Of a DNA stretch of 10,000 nucleotides, positions 7,088 to 10,000 are shown piece by piece. The number at the start of each line of letters is the position of its first letter. Position 1 is the first letter of the stretch. The stretch comes from Flavobacterium sp. Its GTDB lineage: Bacteria; Bacteroidota; Bacteroidia; Flavobacteriales; Flavobacteriaceae. Below the pieces are notes generated by a model that was given only the letters and a program-made list of their open reading frames with translations, was not told the DNA's origin and made no database searches. A program made the translations under genes and the position numbers. The stretch spans positions 1-10,000 of the forward strand of contig NZ_JAIWOF010000046.1 of the NCBI RefSeq assembly GCF_020217025.1. The letters run 5' to 3'.

Positions 7088-8394
7088 AGCATTGATTGAA
7101 ATTGCTTCAATTTTCCTCTTTTTGTTCTTTCCAAAACTTCTTTTCGGTTGTAGGTGAAATGCAATCCTGGTTCTAAATATTTGGCAATAGCTTTTTCAAT
7201 TTCCTGAATTTGTTCCGAAGTCAATTCTACAGAACTCACATAATCAATCTCAAAACTATCCAATTTGGTTTGGCGCACTATGAATTCTTTTACGTTTCCG
7301 TCGTCTTCGATAATGCTTTTGGTTACGTAGTAAAAGGTTAATCCTGGTGATTTTTTTCCACTTGGTAAAAGTGCTACATCGCTAGTTCGTCCAATTAATT
7401 TTTTCAGAATGGGTTTTTTCAACGTGCTTTTCTCATCCAAAATTCCCACATCTCCAATTTCATATCTTATAAAAGGATGTGCTTTGTTGTACAAGGAAGT
7501 AATCACCACTTTCCCCTCTTTTCCGTATGGTACTGGTTGATTATTTTCATCTAAAATCTCTACAAATAAGGTTTCCGAATTCACTTGCCATTCGTCTTTC
7601 GGATTTTGAAAAGCAATCAAGTCTAATTCCGAAGCACCATATTCATTAACAACAGGAATTCCCAAATGTTTTTCAAGCAATATTTTATCTTCTTCAAACA
7701 ACATTTCCGAAGTCACCATACAAACTTTCAACGACGGACAAACATCGGTTAAAATGATATTTCGCGCTTGTAAATATTTGCCAAAAAGTACAATCGAACT
7801 CGTGTAACCATTGATGTAATCAAACTTTTTGGTTTTAAAATGTTCCAAAACGCCAACTAAAATAGTATCCGATAAATCAAAAATTGGGAAACGATATCGT
7901 TTACTCAAAAAGTCTTTCAAACGTTCTTTTCTGTACCCAATAAAATCCAACGGAATTCCATAAAATCGCGCTTGATACGATGAATTAAAATCAACGCCAT
8001 ACCAACCAAAACGATGAATAATCGAAGCCCAAGTAATCGCATGCGCTTCTTTATCCTTAGCAAAAACAAATGGATCACCACTCGAACCCGAAGTTTTATT
8101 TACGAAAACAGTTTTTTCGGAATATCCTTTTGAAAGTCGTTCTTTTAAAGGTTTTTGTAAATCTTTTTTGGTGAGAACGGGTAAATCATTCCAATTATCG
8201 AAAGTTTCTTTTCCAACTAAATTTTGATAAAAAGCATTGTTTTTTAAATGAAATTCCACAATTTCTCTCTTTTTAGTTTCGAGATAATCGGGATAATCTG
8301 CTTCCGAAATTTGTATAATTTTCTCAAAATCGGCCTGAGCTTTCGCAATCGGAAAACCGCTTAATTTTAAAGAAAGATGAAACAAGTTGAACAT
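7084..8394 (-). CDS. PaaK/CapK-like adenylate-forming enzyme (phenylacetate-CoA ligase family)
   Basis: This 436-residue soluble protein of the ANL adenylating superfamily would activate a carboxylic acid with ATP to an acyl-adenylate, perhaps then to a CoA thioester. Counting from the chosen ATG, the phosphate-binding loop KTSGSSGDP is at 100-108, NEYGASE at 250-256, RYEIGD at 310-315 and LIGRTSD at 333-339. KRGKLKQF (425-432) carries the C-terminal catalytic lysine (Lys428). The length matches CapK/PaaK-like proteins often seen beside capsule genes. No phenylacetate catabolism genes are nearby, so true phenylacetate-CoA ligase activity is unlikely; the substrate is unknown. I chose ATG 8394 over the upstream in-frame TTG at 8412, because that TTG lies inside a TACTTTTG promoter box. 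The gene converges on the GT2 gene with a 4-base stop overlap and diverges from purD, so it has its own promoter. Confidence 0.88.
   Translation of the reverse strand: MFNLFHLSLKLSGFPIAKAQADFEKIIQISEADYPDYLETKKREIVEFHLKNNAFYQNLVGKETFDNWNDLPVLTKKDLQKPLKERLSKGYSEKTVFVNKTSGSSGDPFVFAKDKEAHAITWASIIHRFGWYGVDFNSSYQARFYGIPLDFIGYRKERLKDFLSKRYRFPIFDLSDTILVGVLEHFKTKKFDYINGYTSSIVLFGKYLQARNIILTDVCPSLKVCMVTSEMLFEEDKILLEKHLGIPVVNEYGASELDLIAFQNPKDEWQVNSETLFVEILDENNQPVPYGKEGKVVITSLYNKAHPFIRYEIGDVGILDEKSTLKKPILKKLIGRTSDVALLPSGKKSPGLTFYYVTKSIIEDDGNVKEFIVRQTKLDSFEIDYVSSVELTSEQIQEIEKAIAKYLEPGLHFTYNRKEVLERTKRGKLKQFQSML
7098..7123 (+). terminator. Weak candidate intrinsic terminator of the polysaccharide operon
   Basis: Just after the GT2 stop, AAATTG (7099-7104) and CAATTT (7108-7113) can form a 6-bp stem with a 3-base loop, extended by a G-U pair (7098/7114). 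An alternative overlapping pairing is ATTGAA with TTCAAT (7095-7100 / 7106-7111). A pyrimidine-rich tail TTCCTCTTTTT follows. The stem is AT-rich and weak, and it lies inside the 3' end of the convergent gene, so its sequence is also constrained by coding. Confidence 0.25.
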
Positions 8395-8409
8395 TCGTTG
8401 GAATTTATC

Positions 8410-8417
8410 CAAAAGTA
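8410..8417 (-). promoter_or_regulatory. Candidate -7 promoter box of the PaaK-like gene
   Basis: On the minus strand this reads TACTTTTG, matching TAnnTTTG, and ends 15 bases before ATG 8394. Transcription would start a few bases downstream, giving a very short leader. No clear TTG -33 element is visible. The TTG that could be mistaken for a start codon is the last three bases of this box. Confidence 0.5.
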
Positions 8418-8433
8418 ATAAATCTGAAAATAA

Positions 8434-8465
8434 TCTTTCTTCTTTTTTCCTTTTTCTTTCTTCTT
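8434..8465. other. 32-base homopyrimidine tract between two divergent promoters
   Basis: Thirty-two consecutive bases on the plus strand are C or T, mostly T with scattered C; the minus strand is therefore all purine. The tract sits between the divergent -7 boxes at 8410-8417 and 8475-8482 and covers the expected -33 regions of both. Its right end merges into the perfect 10-base palindrome TTCTTAAGAA (8461-8470), 4 bases upstream of the purD -7 box. It could be an UP-like or structural element, or simply low-complexity intergenic DNA; the function is not shown. Confidence 0.45.
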
Positions 8466-8474
8466 AAGAAATAG

Positions 8475-8482
8475 TACTTTTG
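8475..8482 (+). promoter_or_regulatory. Candidate -7 promoter box of purD
   Basis: TACTTTTG, followed by CC, matches the Bacteroidota -7 consensus TAnnTTTG and ends 24 bases before the purD ATG at 8507. A TTTTTC run at 8451-8456, 18 bases upstream, is the nearest approach to a -33 element, so that half is weak. The TTG ending this box is in frame with purD but is not a plausible start codon. Confidence 0.55.
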
Positions 8483-8506
8483 CCAGACAACATAACAACA
8501 CACAAA

Positions 8507-9778
8507 ATGACTATTTTACTACTTGGTTCTGGCGGTCGCGAACATGCACTAGCTTGGAAAATGCTTCAATCTTCAAAATGTACGTCTCTTTTTGTTGCGC
8601 CTGGAAATGCAGGAACAGCAAACATCGCAAAAAATGTAGATTTAAACCCAAATAATTTTGATGCCGTTAAAGCTTTTGTTCTTCAAGAAAAAGTAGCAAT
8701 GGTAGTAGTTGGACCAGAGGATCCTTTGGTGTTAGGAATTTATGATTTCTTCAAAAATGATGCTGAAATCAATCATATTCCAGTAATTGGTCCATCAAAA
8801 GTGGGAGCGCAATTAGAAGGAAGTAAAGAATTCGCCAAAGAATTTTTAGTAAAACACAACATTCCAACCGCTCGTTACGAAAGTTTCACTAAAGAAACCA
8901 TAGAGCAAGGTTGTCAATTTTTAGAAACTTTAGAAGCGCCATACGTTTTAAAAGCAGATGGATTAGCTGCAGGAAAAGGTGTTTTAATCTTATCGGATTT
9001 AGAAGAAGCGAAAACGGAATTACGAAACATGTTGGTAGGAGCTAAATTTGGACAAGCAAGTTCAAAAGTAGTTATCGAAGAGTTTTTAGATGGAATTGAA
9101 TTAAGTTGTTTCGTTTTAACCGACGGGAAATCATACAAAGTATTACCAACAGCAAAAGATTACAAAAGAATCGGAGAAGGCGACACAGGATTAAATACAG
9201 GCGGAATGGGAGCAGTATCTCCAGTTCCATTTGCCGATGCGGTTTTATTAGAAAAAATCGAAACTCGAATTGTAAAACCAACCATCGCAGGTTTACAAAA
9301 AGACGGAATTGAATACAAAGGATTTGTTTTCATTGGTTTAATCAACGTGAAAGGCGAACCAATGGTTATCGAATACAATGTTCGTATGGGCGACCCTGAA
9401 ACAGAAGTAGTCATGCCAAGATTAAAAAGCGATTTAGTTGAAATTTTTGAAGCAATAGGAAATCAAGAATTAGATAAAATTACTTTGGAAATCGATGAAA
9501 GAGCAGCTACAACTATTATGGTTGTTTCGGGTGGATATCCTGAAGATTATGAAAAAGGAAAAGAAATTTTCGGTTTAGAAAACATCACCGATTCTATTCC
9601 ATTTCATGCAGGAACAAAATTAGAAAACGGAAAAGTGGTAACTAACGGAGGTCGTGTAATTGCAGTAACTTCGTATGGAAATGACTTTCAGGAAGCCATA
9701 AAAAAATCTTATCAAAGTATAGCAAAACTACAATTTGATAAGATGTATTTTAGAACCGATATTGGTAAGGATTTATAA
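8507..9778 (+). CDS. purD: Phosphoribosylamine-glycine ligase (GAR synthetase)
   Basis: This 423-residue cytosolic ATP-grasp enzyme joins glycine to 5-phosphoribosylamine using ATP, the second step of de novo purine synthesis. From the chosen ATG, the N-domain has [15 protein letters not shown] (4-18), APGNAGT (31-37) and VVGPEDPLV (67-75). The ATP-grasp region has [12 protein letters not shown] (148-159), [12 protein letters not shown] (189-200), [11 protein letters not shown] (229-239) and the metal-binding [11 protein letters not shown] (290-300). The C-domain has VVSGGYP (339-345), GGRVIAV (381-387) and FRTDIG (415-420). All expected motifs are present and the length is typical. ATG 8507 puts the glycine-rich loop right at the N-terminus, as in other PurD proteins. 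The longer TTG start at 8480 would add nine unusual residues and begin inside the promoter box. The gene appears monocistronic, flanked by a divergent and a convergent gene. This looks like core genome next to the polysaccharide locus. Confidence 0.97.
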   Translation: MTILLLGSGGREHALAWKMLQSSKCTSLFVAPGNAGTANIAKNVDLNPNNFDAVKAFVLQEKVAMVVVGPEDPLVLGIYDFFKNDAEINHIPVIGPSKVGAQLEGSKEFAKEFLVKHNIPTARYESFTKETIEQGCQFLETLEAPYVLKADGLAAGKGVLILSDLEEAKTELRNMLVGAKFGQASSKVVIEEFLDGIELSCFVLTDGKSYKVLPTAKDYKRIGEGDTGLNTGGMGAVSPVPFADAVLLEKIETRIVKPTIAGLQKDGIEYKGFVFIGLINVKGEPMVIEYNVRMGDPETEVVMPRLKSDLVEIFEAIGNQELDKITLEIDERAATTIMVVSGGYPEDYEKGKEIFGLENITDSIPFHAGTKLENGKVVTNGGRVIAVTSYGNDFQEAIKKSYQSIAKLQFDKMYFRTDIGKDL

Positions 9779-9786
9779 TCCTTGCT
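9764..9786. terminator. Candidate hairpin at the purD 3' end, between convergent genes
   Basis: AAGGATT (9767-9773) and AATCCTT (9777-9783) form a perfect 7-bp stem around a TAT loop, extendable to 10 bp with G-C and G-U pairs (9764-9766 with 9784-9786). It overlaps the purD stop and lies between purD and the convergent minus-strand gene. No good T-run follows directly; a second 10-base palindrome ATCTTAAGAT (9790-9799) and TTTT (9802-9805) come next. It may work in both directions, but the missing U-tract keeps confidence low. Confidence 0.4.
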
Positions 9787-9798
9787 AATATCTTAAGA

Positions 9799-10000
9799 TT
9801 ATTTTAAAAATGAGTGTGCAGTAGTATCTTGCTCATCTTCATTGTTTGCTTTGAAGATGTTCAATTGCTTAATCCAATATGTCATTGCACCACAACAAAT
9901 AATAATAAAAATCCAGTTTAAGATATTTGCAGTCCACCAATTAGTTAATTCTAACTCTCTTAACCAATCCATTGGTAAGAATAAAAAATCTACGAAAAGT
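9799..10000 (-). CDS. Small membrane protein, DUF6341-like, C-terminal fragment (start outside window)
   Basis: Sixty-seven codons of a minus-strand gene run from the right edge to a TAA at 9801-9799. The visible protein reads LFVDFLFLPMDWLRELELTNWW, one hydrophobic helix (about AN-ILNWIFIIICCGAMTYWI), then a charged tail KQLNIFKANEDEQDTTAHSFLK. I recognise the WLRELELTNWW start, the ICCGAM helix and the DTTAHSFLK end as the small flavobacterial membrane protein family DUF6341, whose function is unknown. The helix with a hydrophilic C-terminal tail suggests an inner membrane protein of about 75 residues in total, so only a few N-terminal residues are probably missing. It converges on purD across a 20-base gap. 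The family name is from memory and should be checked; that the frame is coding is well supported by its composition. Confidence 0.75.
   Translation of the reverse strand, partial: LFVDFLFLPMDWLRELELTNWWTANILNWIFIIICCGAMTYWIKQLNIFKANNEDEQDTTAHSFLK

Noticed and set aside
9063..9070. Minus-strand TACTTTTG inside purD
   Set aside because: It is internal to purD with no supported minus-strand gene downstream; it is an expected chance occurrence in AT-rich DNA.
9106..9312. Open frames overlapping purD on both strands (for example 9106-9312 +, 8914-9138 -, 9072-9281 -, 9160-9414 -)
   Set aside because: Their translations are low-complexity (Arg/Asn-rich or Phe/Leu-rich) shadows of purD codons, with no family resemblance.
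1..10000. tRNA, rRNA, CRISPR array, insertion sequence or defence system
   Set aside because: No cloverleaf-like or repeated spacer pattern, transposase motif or terminal inverted repeats were seen by eye, and coding sequence fills nearly the whole window.

Overview
The window looks like a member of the Flavobacteriaceae (Bacteroidota), probably Flavobacterium or a close relative. The DNA is strongly AT-rich. Genes are packed with 1-4 base overlaps and mostly lack clear Shine-Dalgarno sites. The intergenic gaps carry the octamer TACTTTTG, which fits the Bacteroidota -7 promoter box TAnnTTTG. The last gene is a fragment of a small membrane protein family that I associate with flavobacteria (DUF6341), lying next to purD.

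Layout: bases 1-7087 are the distal part of a plus-strand surface polysaccharide (capsule, exopolysaccharide or O-antigen) locus. In order it holds the C-terminal end of a Wzy/WaaL-like membrane polymerase or ligase (cut by the window edge), a GT4 glycosyltransferase, a DUF1972 rhamnosyltransferase-like glycosyltransferase, a complete O-antigen ligase/polymerase-like membrane protein, a UDP-glucuronate decarboxylase (UDP-xylose synthase type), a polyprenyl glycosylphosphotransferase, and a GT2 glycosyltransferase. Bases 7084-8394 on the minus strand encode a PaaK/CapK-like adenylate-forming enzyme, which converges on the GT2 gene with a 4-base overlap. A 112-base divergent promoter region (8395-8506) separates it from purD (8507-9778), a purine biosynthesis gene. 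After a short convergent gap, the minus-strand C-terminus of a DUF6341-like small membrane protein runs off the right edge.

How the genes fit together: the glycosylphosphotransferase would load the first sugar-1-phosphate on undecaprenyl phosphate at the inner membrane. The GT4, DUF1972 and GT2 enzymes would extend the lipid-linked repeat unit. The decarboxylase would supply UDP-xylose or a related pentose nucleotide from UDP-glucuronate. The Wzy/WaaL-like proteins would polymerise the finished units or transfer them to an acceptor. No flippase, chain-length regulator, export channel or UDP-glucose dehydrogenase is seen here; they presumably lie upstream or elsewhere. The PaaK-like enzyme is an acid-activating enzyme of unknown substrate. 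purD and the DUF6341-like gene look like core-genome flank.

The window has no gap above 300 bases. I saw no tRNA, rRNA, insertion sequence, CRISPR array or origin. I found no convincing new biological system: this is a well-formed polysaccharide locus joined to housekeeping genes. The most useful points are start-site corrections at two genes, a recurrent promoter octamer, two polymerase/ligase-like proteins in one locus, and an orphan CapK-like enzyme.
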